Below are positions 1 through 7,403 of a stretch of DNA of 64,000 nt, in pieces (position 1 is the first letter of the stretch; each line of letters starts with the position of its first letter). The translations under genes and the position numbers were made by a program. The notes beneath the pieces were generated by a model. The model was not told where the DNA came from. It ran no database searches and was given only the letters and a program-made list of their open reading frames with translations. The DNA is from Salinivirgaceae bacterium (GTDB taxonomy: Bacteria; Bacteroidota; Bacteroidia; Bacteroidales; SZUA-534). The DNA lies in contig JAFXQB010000001.1 in assembly GCA_017527435.1 (NCBI GenBank), forward strand, positions 440,696 through 504,695, read 5' to 3'.

Positions 1-27
1 CAGACTGAAAATCGGGGGCGACTACTG

Positions 28-55
28 CCGTAGGTTACGTTTCGCTCACCTACGG
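28..55. repeat. Inverted repeat (CCGTAGGT ... ACCTACGG), REP-like
   Basis: An 8-bp perfect inverted repeat encloses a 12-base loop rich in the sequence acgtttcgct. This type of hairpin is common between genes in Bacteroidales genomes. It could be an extragenic palindrome or the end of a transcript from outside the window. No T-tract follows it. Confidence 0.55.
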
Positions 56-150
56 TTATGTAAATATTGTCTTTCAGACAAATACAAAACAAGCATAATT
101 CAGTTGTTTGTCAGACTATCGCCATATTCTAACTCTCAATATTTAAACCC

Positions 151-222
151 GTTAAACAGCGAAGCGATTCAACTTTAAACTAAACTTTCTAAACTTCTAA
201 ACAGCGAAGCGACTAAACTTCT
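151..222. repeat. Short direct repeat (taaacagcgaagcga, two copies)
   Basis: The 15-base string taaacagcgaagcga occurs at about 153-167 and again at about 198-212, embedded in low-complexity ctaaact sequence. It is intergenic, just downstream of the minus-strand DUF4294 gene. No coding function is seen. Confidence 0.6.
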
Positions 223-233
223 ACCCTTTCAAT

Positions 234-818
234 TTAAATTACTCCCGCTTCGATAAGTTGCACAATCTCTTCAATATACATATCTTCTTCGTCGGGATCG
301 TACTCGCTTTTCAGGTTTTCGCCGAAGAGACGCGCAACGCCTTGCCAAAAAAACGCCGAGAATGAGCCGCGGTACTCTTTCACAAGTTCGTAGGCTGTGT
401 TGTCAATCTCGCGGTCGACAAGTTTGAGCAGAATGCGTCCTTGCGAGATGGTGAGCGCACGCAGGTCCTTCTCGTACTTCTTGAACATTTGCTTCTCATA
501 TTCCTTGATGTAACGCTCCCGGTCACGACCTTCAACACCGACAAGTTGTGCATTCATATTAGCCAACTCATCGCGGGCGGCAACGGCAAACGGATAGGCC
601 TTTTTCACGTTCCGCACCAATTTGTCGTACTTTATTTGCTGGCGGCGTTTGCTGAATCGGCGCACCGTCACGGTTTTTATGTTGACATTGGGTATGGTAT
701 CGCCGTTGTCGTCAATAAAAAACGGCAGCGCCACCGGTTCGTCGTTGCGGTTCTGGGCTCTGGCGGAAAGCGTCGCCGCCAGAATAATTGCACACAATAT
801 GGTACGCTTCAAAAACAT
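234..818 (-). CDS. Secreted DUF4294 family protein
   Basis: A 194-residue protein with an N-terminal signal peptide of about 21 residues ending ARAQ. The body is charged and mostly helical, and contains the conserved run KAYPFAVAARDELANMN and the segment ISQGRILLKLVDREIDNTAYELVKEYRGSFSAF split over residues 120-155. These features fit DUF4294, a Bacteroidota-specific family of unknown function exported to the periplasm. The start is the Met directly before the hydrophobic signal core. It stands alone, with no operon partner in view. The family call comes from recognised sequence character; the function is unknown. Confidence 0.8.
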   Translation of the reverse strand: MFLKRTILCAIILAATLSARAQNRNDEPVALPFFIDDNGDTIPNVNIKTVTVRRFSKRRQQIKYDKLVRNVKKAYPFAVAARDELANMNAQLVGVEGRDRERYIKEYEKQMFKKYEKDLRALTISQGRILLKLVDREIDNTAYELVKEYRGSFSAFFWQGVARLFGENLKSEYDPDEEDMYIEEIVQLIEAGVI

Positions 819-890
819 AGACGTAAAGGTAAGAGAGGAAACTAAAACTCAAAACAATTACGAAAATCATTGGTGACAGCGTAACGAGTG

Positions 891-957
891 TTAGGTTTTA
901 GATTTAATACTAATATCTTTATCGCCAGAAATAATACATTCGTTGTTTTTTATTTTG
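891..957 (-). pseudogene. Fragment of a TPR/LuxR-type regulator gene
   Basis: Read on the minus strand this stretch encodes KIKNNECIISGDKDI before a stop. It closely matches KIENNECIIGDKDF, encoded near 3255-3300 in the regulator gene at 3047-4645; about 40 bases are nearly identical apart from one extra codon. Nothing else of the regulator is recognisable here. It lies directly upstream of the ATPase gene at 1009, so the ATPase/nuclease pair sits between a regulator scrap and a full regulator gene. Confidence 0.6.
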
Positions 958-974
958 CGAATGGGATACTTTTT

Positions 975-982
975 TACATTTG
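975..982 (+). promoter_or_regulatory. Putative -7 element TACATTTG for the ATPase/nuclease pair
   Basis: TACATTTG matches the Bacteroidota primary-sigma -7 consensus TAnnTTTG and lies 26 bases before the ATG at 1009. A TTTG at 954-957 is 17 bases upstream, slightly short of the usual 19-21 base spacing to a -33 box. It would give a short leader. Confidence 0.5.
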
Positions 983-1008
983 CAATAATTCTTTTAATAT
1001 AAAAATAT

Positions 1009-2298
1009 ATGAAACCTATTAAGATTCATATAGATAGACTTGGCCTTGTAAGGGACGCAGATATTACGATTACTCCTATGATGGTATTTTCAGGGGAATC
1101 GGGTATTGGTAAAAGTTATGTGGCGATTCTTTGCCATTATTTCTTTTATGTTTGGCTCAGCCCCAAAAGATTGGATACTTTTTTTAAAGAATTGCAAAAA
1201 GAACAAGGCTTGAATTTTTATAACCAGAACCAAAACTTTCCCGACAAAGGTATTGCTCTAACAATTACTAAGAAAGATTTGCAAAACTGGCTTTCTAAAG
1301 ATGCTGTCACATACATTTCTTATATGCTTGGACACAATGGGTTTTCTGCTGATATAAAAGTACAATTGCCAGATGTCTTTCCTGATAAAATAGCATTTCA
1401 ATTTGAACAAGAATTAATGGGCATTGATAATGCTGAGGATATTTATTATAAGTTAACAGTTTTGCATATTTCATACCGTTTTAAGCAAGAACTTGGATTT
1501 AAAGATGAATCACCATATGCTTATGTGTTCAGATATGCAGCAATTAGTGAAATATTTGGTGACTTTCACAAATTAGATTATGACTTCGTTCTTCCTCCTT
1601 CCAGAGGTTCTTACTTGTCAGAAGATGTCCGCGCTAAAACTGGACTCTATACAAGTTTTGTAGAAGGAATGGAAGAATTAGAACAGGCGAAGGAAATAAC
1701 AGACAATGTAAATACTCATCTGTCAGATTTATTAAAAACAATCATTGATGGTGAAGTAAAAAAGTCAGGTGACAATTATGTATATATTACACATAATGAT
1801 ACAATGCCAGCATCTGCAGCAGCTTCTTCTGTTAGAGAGATTGCCCCTTTGCAATTAATGATAATGAAACGTGATATTAGCAAGGCTTCCGTTTTGATAG
1901 AAGAACCAGAAGCACATCTGCACCCTCTAAAACAACGCTTGATGGCTGATATAATTGCAACAATGGCATTAGGCGGAGCAAATATGCAGATAACAACTCA
2001 TAGTGATTATTTTCTCCGTAGAATAAACGATTTACTTCGTCTTAATCTATTAAAATCAAAAAAATCAGAAGAGGAGTATAATAAAATTTGTAAAAAATAC
2101 AGGTTTAATCCTGACTTAACGATTAATCCATCTATTCTTTCCGCATACTATTTAGAGAAAAAAACTGATGAATTTGTTACAATTAAACTTCAAGATATAA
2201 AAGAAGGCATTCCTTTTGATACTTTTACGAAAATCAATGGTAAGCCTATGGCTGACAGTGCCTTGATTTACGAGCTAACAACTGGACAATTATTATGA
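1009..2298 (+). CDS. AAA/ABC-type ATPase (AAA_15/AAA_21-like), candidate defence ATPase
   Basis: 429 residues. The Walker A is GESGIGKS (residues 29-36), immediately after an N-terminal beta-hairpin of SMC/RecF type. FVLPPSRGS (about 193-201) corresponds to the conserved P-S-R segment of these ATPases. SSVRE (273-277) stands in the ABC-signature position. Walker B is VLIEEPEAHLHP (295-306), and the switch histidine is in TTHSDYF (H331). No TOPRIM or other nuclease domain follows, which distinguishes it from OLD proteins. Its stop overlaps the start of the next gene as ATGA (2295-2298), so the two are almost certainly co-translated. The gene is visibly AT-rich compared with the housekeeping genes. 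Paired ATPase-plus-effector genes of this class are frequent in anti-phage systems. That role is inferred; the ATPase call is firm. Confidence 0.85.
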   Translation: MKPIKIHIDRLGLVRDADITITPMMVFSGESGIGKSYVAILCHYFFYVWLSPKRLDTFFKELQKEQGLNFYNQNQNFPDKGIALTITKKDLQNWLSKDAVTYISYMLGHNGFSADIKVQLPDVFPDKIAFQFEQELMGIDNAEDIYYKLTVLHISYRFKQELGFKDESPYAYVFRYAAISEIFGDFHKLDYDFVLPPSRGSYLSEDVRAKTGLYTSFVEGMEELEQAKEITDNVNTHLSDLLKTIIDGEVKKSGDNYVYITHNDTMPASAAASSVREIAPLQLMIMKRDISKASVLIEEPEAHLHPLKQRLMADIIATMALGGANMQITTHSDYFLRRINDLLRLNLLKSKKSEEEYNKICKKYRFNPDLTINPSILSAYYLEKKTDEFVTIKLQDIKEGIPFDTFTKINGKPMADSALIYELTTGQLL

Positions 2299-2936
2299 AT
2301 CAGTTAGCAGAAAAATATAATATAGCATATCCAGAATTAAAATCCGAAAAATTTCATGAATCCTGTACCATTGTTGAGCCACAAAACAATGGTACAGAGA
2401 AATTTCAAGAAATTGTACTTACAGGATGGGATGGAATTTTATTTCCTCACGAACTGGCAAGAAAGACATCTTCCTTTCCAAGTATCGCTAAACATACTAG
2501 TGTTTTAAATCTTGATTGTGATGGAATTGTTATTTTTGAGAAAAACGGTGAGAAGTATATACTTTTCTGTGAATTGAAAAGCAGCTTTATTTGGGAGGAT
2601 ATAACTCATGCCAAAGATCAGCTGATAGGATCTTCTGTTAAGCTGAAAGGGCTTTTAAACACATTACAAGGATTTAATACCAATGATTATAAATACATTG
2701 GTCTGATTGTTTCATTTGAGCCAACGCAGGAACAATTAACAAACATTTCTAAAAATGATAACGCTGGTGCAGCATTCGCCATATCATTAAATTCCCAAAA
2801 GCATTATTTTATGCCGGCAGATAAGTGTGACAAGTATTATTATCCTTTGGCTGCTGGCCAATTTGATATATATTATATATCAGTACCAAATCGTCAAACG
2901 ACAATCTCCGTAAATGTTAATTCTTTTTTAAAGTAA
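2295..2936 (+). CDS. Putative PD-(D/E)XK-like nuclease partner of the ATPase
   Basis: 213 residues, unrecognised as a named family. The segment DCDGIVIF (residues 74-81), followed after a beta turn by YILFCELKSS (88-97), gives D76...E93-L-K95. This is the spacing and strand-turn-strand arrangement of a PD-(D/E)XK nuclease core. A downstream helix carries Q109 (AKDQLIGS), a position often occupied in this fold. The gene starts inside the last codons of the ATPase gene and ends without a further partner, so the unit is two genes. The likely role is the nucleic-acid-cleaving effector of an ATPase-controlled defence module. Alternatives are a fold-only relative that binds but does not cut, or a sensor subunit. 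Confidence in the fold is moderate and in the role low. Confidence 0.6.
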   Translation: MNQLAEKYNIAYPELKSEKFHESCTIVEPQNNGTEKFQEIVLTGWDGILFPHELARKTSSFPSIAKHTSVLNLDCDGIVIFEKNGEKYILFCELKSSFIWEDITHAKDQLIGSSVKLKGLLNTLQGFNTNDYKYIGLIVSFEPTQEQLTNISKNDNAGAAFAISLNSQKHYFMPADKCDKYYYPLAAGQFDIYYISVPNRQTTISVNVNSFLK

Positions 2937-3046
2937 GTCTGTCTTATTTTACAAGCTGTACGCAATAGCACTAGTCTGGCGCTAATGGAAACGAAACACA
3001 GAAAAGAAGAATTCATCCATCACCGAATTTCTTTTTCTTCCTGAGT

Positions 3047-4645
3047 TTACAGCAACTTTGATTTCAGTTTTGTGCGGCGGGTGCGGACGGTTATAGGAGA
3101 AATATCAAGAATAACAGCTATATCAGTATCTTTTTTGGTGAAAGACTCGTCAACCATAACAAAGATTTTCTCATCGGTTGAAAGGTTTCTGTAGTGGCTG
3201 AGTGCTTCTTTCACATTTATTGAATCAGTATACATACAATAGAAAATGCAGTGAACCCAGAAATCCTTATCGCCAATAATACATTCGTTGTTTTCGATTT
3301 TGTGATAAATATTCTGCCCTATTTTCAGCACATCTGAAATATGCTTTTTAGTGTTAACATACTCTTGATTATCGGATATGCCCATAAGCTTTGAATTTTC
3401 AGATTCAAGGCTCTTAATATGTTGCTCGTGGTCGGTGATTGTACGTTTTGCTTCGCACAAATCGTTAAGCAACTGCAAGTTCCGATTCTCCCATTCCAGT
3501 TCTTTCTGAATGGTTATCTGCTTCTCGTGCTTGCGCCGCAAATGCAGAATCACGCAGATGGCGCACAAAACCACAATGGCTGAAATACAAACGCTTACAT
3601 TTTTGGCATATACAATTTGCTGTTTCTCGAAATCGAACTTTCGCTGCATTTCTAGAAAGAATTTGTTTTGGTCTTCAACCAAAATCTCCTCGTGCGTACT
3701 AACGATTTTGTCTGTAATGTTTTTCAAATTCTCAATGTCGTTGTTGTAATAGTATTTCTGTGAAAGCTCCGCGTAAATCTCTATTTTCTGTTTAGTCCAA
3801 GCCAGCATTAGAGCCGAGTCGCAGTAACGTTTGGCTGCCGTGCTGTCGTTTTTTGCGAAATATATCTCCATCAGATTTTTGTATACCGTTGAACCCTTTT
3901 TGTGTGTTAGCGCACTAACAAAATATTTCTGTGCGGAATCGATATCAGTGCTCATAAAACTTTCGCCTAACAGGTTATAAACAAAAGCTTTATCATCGTT
4001 GTTTATATATTGGACAAGTTTGTTGCACTCATTAATGCAAAATTCAGAACTGTCCTTCATCCCTATCTTTTTATAACAAGTTGAAAGCCTTAACAGGCCG
4101 TAAGCGATATCACTATTGTTATTAAGTTTTTTTGCATAGAAATATTCTTTTTTAGCATATTTAAGTGATTCGTCATAGTTTCCTAAAGTGCCGTTTGAAT
4201 AAGCAAGAGCCGAGCAAATTTTGTATTTCAGTGCATTATCAACGGTTTCTTCCGACAGTTTTTCGGCTTCTTTCAGCAACAAAACTGTTTCTTTTGTAAG
4301 CGAGTCGTGGTCAATATAAATCATCGCCTTATAATAATAGGCGTTAGCCAGTTTTTGTTCGTCATAATGCTTTTTGTAGTAATTGATGCTGAAATCTATA
4401 TCCGCGAAATCGCACTCAGTTGCACATAGCAGATAACCGGTCTGAGTTTTCAATATATTGTAATAAGCACTGTCCGCGGCTGTTTCGGGAGCTATTTCTC
4501 TTAACAAAGATTTTGCGGAATCAGGGAAATTAGCGAATAAAACAGAATCAATATGTTCGAGTTGCCTGTATGACTCGCTTTTTTTCGAGCAGGCAGTGGC
4601 AACAAACATTGAAATAACAATGATTATAGAGCCTATTCTTTTCAT
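3047..4645 (-). CDS. Membrane-anchored TPR sensor with C-terminal LuxR-like HTH
   Basis: 532 residues. The N-terminus looks like a lipoprotein signal (VATAC, C19). About 320 residues of TPR-like helical repeats follow, then one hydrophobic membrane span at about 349-369 (CISAIVVLCAICVILHL) and a charged coiled coil (about 370-430). A C-terminal helix-turn-helix region (about 490-532) ends in DTDIAVILDISPITVRTRRT, which fits LuxR/sigma-region-4 type DNA recognition. Such periplasmic-TPR, cytoplasmic-HTH proteins are a common one-component regulator type in Bacteroidota. It is transcribed divergently from the secreted-protein genes starting at 4990 and may control them; this is inferred from position only. 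A fragment of a related gene lies at 891-957. Confidence 0.75.
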   Translation of the reverse strand: MKRIGSIIIVISMFVATACSKKSESYRQLEHIDSVLFANFPDSAKSLLREIAPETAADSAYYNILKTQTGYLLCATECDFADIDFSINYYKKHYDEQKLANAYYYKAMIYIDHDSLTKETVLLLKEAEKLSEETVDNALKYKICSALAYSNGTLGNYDESLKYAKKEYFYAKKLNNNSDIAYGLLRLSTCYKKIGMKDSSEFCINECNKLVQYINNDDKAFVYNLLGESFMSTDIDSAQKYFVSALTHKKGSTVYKNLMEIYFAKNDSTAAKRYCDSALMLAWTKQKIEIYAELSQKYYYNNDIENLKNITDKIVSTHEEILVEDQNKFFLEMQRKFDFEKQQIVYAKNVSVCISAIVVLCAICVILHLRRKHEKQITIQKELEWENRNLQLLNDLCEAKRTITDHEQHIKSLESENSKLMGISDNQEYVNTKKHISDVLKIGQNIYHKIENNECIIGDKDFWVHCIFYCMYTDSINVKEALSHYRNLSTDEKIFVMVDESFTKKDTDIAVILDISPITVRTRRTKLKSKLL

Positions 4646-4989
4646 ATCAGTGCCACTTTTTTCGCAAAAGTAGATTTTTCAGTGGTATAAAGGCCATTTC
4701 ATATTCGAAAAAACACCTAAAACATCGATTTTGATGTGAAAAGCACAAAAAAAACACATTAAGCCAATAATATTGGTATAAATATTTGAATATTAATAAT
4801 TTACCCCCCCCCCATCAGACATAATTGTAATAGGTGTTCTGATGATGCTGTTTATGCTCCGAAAAGTTGTTCCCAACGGGAACAACATTGAAAATAAAAC
4901 AAATAAGATGTTCCCAACGGGAACAACCTCTTGCGCGGCCGGTAATGCTGACCATAATTTTGATTTAGCTAAACATAAAAATTTTTGAT
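4646..4989. promoter_or_regulatory. Divergent intergenic region with -7 element and palindromic repeats
   Basis: 344 bases without a gene. On the minus strand TACTTTTG (4665-4672), 19 bases before the regulator ATG, fits the TAnnTTTG -7 consensus. An 18-base sequence GTTCCCAACGGGAACAAC is present at 4869-4886 and 4910-4927, each copy a near-palindrome (GTTCCC/GGGAAC). An eight-base C run lies at 4804-4811. No obvious -7 element was found for the plus-strand gene at 4990. Confidence 0.5.
4866..4927. repeat. Two direct copies of a near-palindrome, GTTCCCAACGGGAAC
   Basis: Copies at 4869-4886 and 4910-4927 are identical over 18 bases and separated by 23 bases of A-rich sequence. Each can fold on itself through GTTCCC and GGGAAC. 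They lie between the divergent regulator gene and the secreted-protein gene, so they could be operators or mRNA-leader hairpins. Two copies are too few to call a CRISPR array. Confidence 0.7.
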
Positions 4990-5382
4990 ATGAAAAAAGT
5001 ATTTCTGATGGCTGCACTATTTGCAGTTTCGGGTGTGATTGCTGAGGCATCTGCACAAGTAACCAAAATTGTTGGGATAACTAACAATAATAGTAATAGT
5101 CGTGATTCTGATTTTCATAAACCGAACAGATGTCCCAAATCAACTAAGACACCAAATGTATCCTACAATTCAGCCTCAACCATACTAAATATATCGTTCC
5201 CTAGCAACGGGCCAGGCGGCAAAGTTGAAATCTACCGCAACGGGGCAAAGGTGGTTGGCACTGCCGCTCCGGCAGGCGCAAGCCTCAGCTTTGTGCTGCG
5301 CAATTATGGCAAGGGTGACTATACAGTTATTGTAAGCCAGGGAAACACGGTGGTTTACAGCAATAGTGTTGTGGTGAAATAA
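4990..5382 (+). CDS. Small secreted protein, DUF3244-like
   Basis: 130 residues with a clear signal peptide (residues 1-22, cleavage after ASA). The mature part has an Asn/Ser-rich linker and a C-terminal beta-sandwich-like domain (about 50-130) ending in GDYTVIVSQGNTVVYSNSVVV. This resembles the DUF3244 domain of secreted Bacteroidota proteins. It is the first gene of a plus-strand run of exported proteins, 66 bases upstream of the next. Function is unknown. The start is the Met of the signal peptide, with an A-rich leader. Confidence 0.65.
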   Translation: MKKVFLMAALFAVSGVIAEASAQVTKIVGITNNNSNSRDSDFHKPNRCPKSTKTPNVSYNSASTILNISFPSNGPGGKVEIYRNGAKVVGTAAPAGASLSFVLRNYGKGDYTVIVSQGNTVVYSNSVVVK

Positions 5383-5448
5383 AAGTATAAACTATTATCC
5401 AACAAGTGATTATATAACTAATTCGTATAACTAAAAAATGAGTAAATT

Positions 5449-6441
5449 ATGAATTTAAAAAGTTTAATTTTGAAGCCAATAGGAGCGTTGTGCTTCTTAA
5501 CAGTAATCTCTTGCAACGATAATGTTACAAGTGACATTGAGGACATCGAAGAATCATTAACAGAAGACGTGGAAACATTAGCAGACGGAACGGTTTTCCC
5601 GAAAGAATCAGTTGCTGAAATAGCTGCACGCATAGATAGAGAAATGTCGGGAATTCGAACCATTAGAAAAACCGCTGCGCAGTCATCTTCAATACCTCAT
5701 TATGTGGGTGTTATTTCAGCAACAGGAAAATGTCCGTACGGTGTTGGGGAAATCAGATATTATATGGATTGTCAGGATAATGAGAAACTTAAATTTGATA
5801 AGAATGACACAGAGTATCAACATAATGATCCTGGCTGCTACAAGTCTAAGGGATTAGACATTAATAGTAAGGGAAATGTGACTTGGGTTGTATGCATAGT
5901 CGATGCTAACGAATTCAAATTTCGAAGGATGAAATATGGTTATGCCATATTTGATTTGTCACATACACAATATTTGAATGGTGCAGCAGAAGTTCTTGTT
6001 CATTCTGATGATGAAGATAACAATAATGCCAATGAATATTTATGTAGTTCTTATGGATTTGTCAGAAATGAAAGTTCCCCATATTGGCCATCACAACCAA
6101 AAGACAAAAAAGATTTAAGGAATACTGAGTTCTGGCTTTACTATTTTGCTCCTGACCCAAATTCAGGATACAAACTTCCTAATTTGGGCTTTGAATACGA
6201 CGTATTTGGAAATTTCGATTGTTGTAGTTACAAAAAACAAAACATTTTGATTACTGATTCGGAAGACCATAAATGTAATAATTATTGGGCCCTTTGCCAA
6301 CAGGGAAGCAATAAAAAAACGGAGAATCAATTGGGTGAGAATTACTTATTTGGCTCTAATGGTAAAATACTAAAAAACCATAACAGCCACTTCTATTTTG
6401 CAATACAATCATCTCGTTATTACAGGGAGGATATAAAATGA
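5449..6441 (+). CDS. Unrecognised lipoprotein
   Basis: 330 residues. The signal peptide ends in a lipobox, TVISC (Cys about 23), followed by an acidic stretch rich in Asp/Glu (DIEDIEESLTEDVE). The rest is rich in Tyr, Asn and paired Cys residues (for example CQDNEKLKF, CCSYKK, KCNNYWALCQ), suggesting disulphide-stabilised or metal-binding extracellular folds. No domain was recognised. Its TGA overlaps the start of the DUF4249 gene (ATGA at 6438-6441), so it belongs to the same operon as the surface-protein genes downstream. It may be a cell-surface binding lipoprotein, but nothing in the sequence shows a ligand. Confidence 0.7.
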   Translation: MNLKSLILKPIGALCFLTVISCNDNVTSDIEDIEESLTEDVETLADGTVFPKESVAEIAARIDREMSGIRTIRKTAAQSSSIPHYVGVISATGKCPYGVGEIRYYMDCQDNEKLKFDKNDTEYQHNDPGCYKSKGLDINSKGNVTWVVCIVDANEFKFRRMKYGYAIFDLSHTQYLNGAAEVLVHSDDEDNNNANEYLCSSYGFVRNESSPYWPSQPKDKKDLRNTEFWLYYFAPDPNSGYKLPNLGFEYDVFGNFDCCSYKKQNILITDSEDHKCNNYWALCQQGSNKKTENQLGENYLFGSNGKILKNHNSHFYFAIQSSRYYREDIK

Positions 6442-7394
6442 ATTACAAATCACTTGTTTGGATAATAGTTTTTTCGTGTTCGCTAATTAGTGCTTGCACA
6501 GAAGAATTTGATTTGGAATTAAAGGGTGAGCCCAAACTAGTAATTGAAATGCAAATAACCAACACTCCGCCACCTTATCACATACAACTGACAAAAAGCA
6601 AATTGAATTTCAGGAGTTTTTCTCCCGAACATTTTTGGGGTGGTAAAGAAACTTGGGAAAAAAGGGATTATGAAATGGTATGCGATGCCCGGGTAATAGT
6701 ATCGGATGGTGATGTGATAGACACTCTTACATTGTGTCCCGATTCAGTTTGGCGATATAATGAATATGTTGAGCACTATGAATGGTATTATTATGGTTTT
6801 CAAGGCCGCAATGGATTTTATCAGACAACGAAAATTGAGGGAATACCAGGACACACCTATCATTTGAGAGTTGAGTGGCAAGATAAGGTTTATACCGCCG
6901 AGTGCACAATGCCCAAAGCTGTCGAAATAGATTCTATTACTTGCTTCCGTGCAGCTGACAAATTTAAAGATGGAATAGACGGGGGCTATATTCCATACTT
7001 ATGGTTTCACGACGACCCGGCAACAGCAAACTACTATTTGTTTGAGTGTTATGGAATAGGCAGAGCGTGGAAAATGAGCGCAATGAGCGATGAACGGCTA
7101 AACTCTGAAGACATATGTGGAATTGACGCGTTTGCAGGCGAAGCCCCTGATGGTTTCAATCGAAATACAATTGTTACCGGTGGCACAAATACGAGTAAGG
7201 AATGGGGGTATGACAAAGTTTCCCTATATTCTGTAACTAAAGAAATTTATGATTATTACAACTCACTGATTAATCAAATCCGCTACGATGGCGGTGTTCA
7301 CACACCATCGCCCGCATCGGCCCCGACCAACATCAAAGGCGGAGCGTTGGGGGTGTTCAATGCAGCCTCGGTTGATTGGAGATATTTTTACTAA
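6438..7394 (+). CDS. DUF4249 family lipoprotein (copy 1)
   Basis: 318 residues with a lipoprotein signal ending LISAC, followed by TEEFDLEL, the usual DUF4249 opening. Typical core features follow: GEPKLVIEMQITN, ARVIVSDG, and HTYHLRVEWQDKVYTAECTMPKA. DUF4249 proteins are exported beta-rich lipoproteins usually encoded beside a TonB-dependent receptor, as here. The C-terminus ends soon after GGALGVFNAAS, about 12-15 residues shorter than the neighbouring copy. The first codons and the 3' end are near-identical in DNA to the next gene, showing tandem duplication or gene conversion. Function is unknown; a part in substrate capture or receptor assembly is inferred. Confidence 0.8.
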   Translation: MNYKSLVWIIVFSCSLISACTEEFDLELKGEPKLVIEMQITNTPPPYHIQLTKSKLNFRSFSPEHFWGGKETWEKRDYEMVCDARVIVSDGDVIDTLTLCPDSVWRYNEYVEHYEWYYYGFQGRNGFYQTTKIEGIPGHTYHLRVEWQDKVYTAECTMPKAVEIDSITCFRAADKFKDGIDGGYIPYLWFHDDPATANYYLFECYGIGRAWKMSAMSDERLNSEDICGIDAFAGEAPDGFNRNTIVTGGTNTSKEWGYDKVSLYSVTKEIYDYYNSLINQIRYDGGVHTPSPASAPTNIKGGALGVFNAASVDWRYFY

Positions 7395-7403
7395 AAAAAC
7401 CAA

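Noticed and set aside
1009..2936. PARIS system (AriA/AriB)
   Set aside because: The ATPase could pass as AriA-like, but the partner lacks a TOPRIM/DUF4435 pattern and instead shows D...E-x-K.
4866..4927. Possible CRISPR array
   Set aside because: Only two repeat copies, the spacer is A-rich, and there are no cas genes nearby; more likely palindromic operators or hairpins.
4793..5056. Minus-strand open frame over the C-run and repeats
   Set aside because: It crosses the intergenic palindromes and the start of the well-supported secreted-protein gene, and has no family resemblance.
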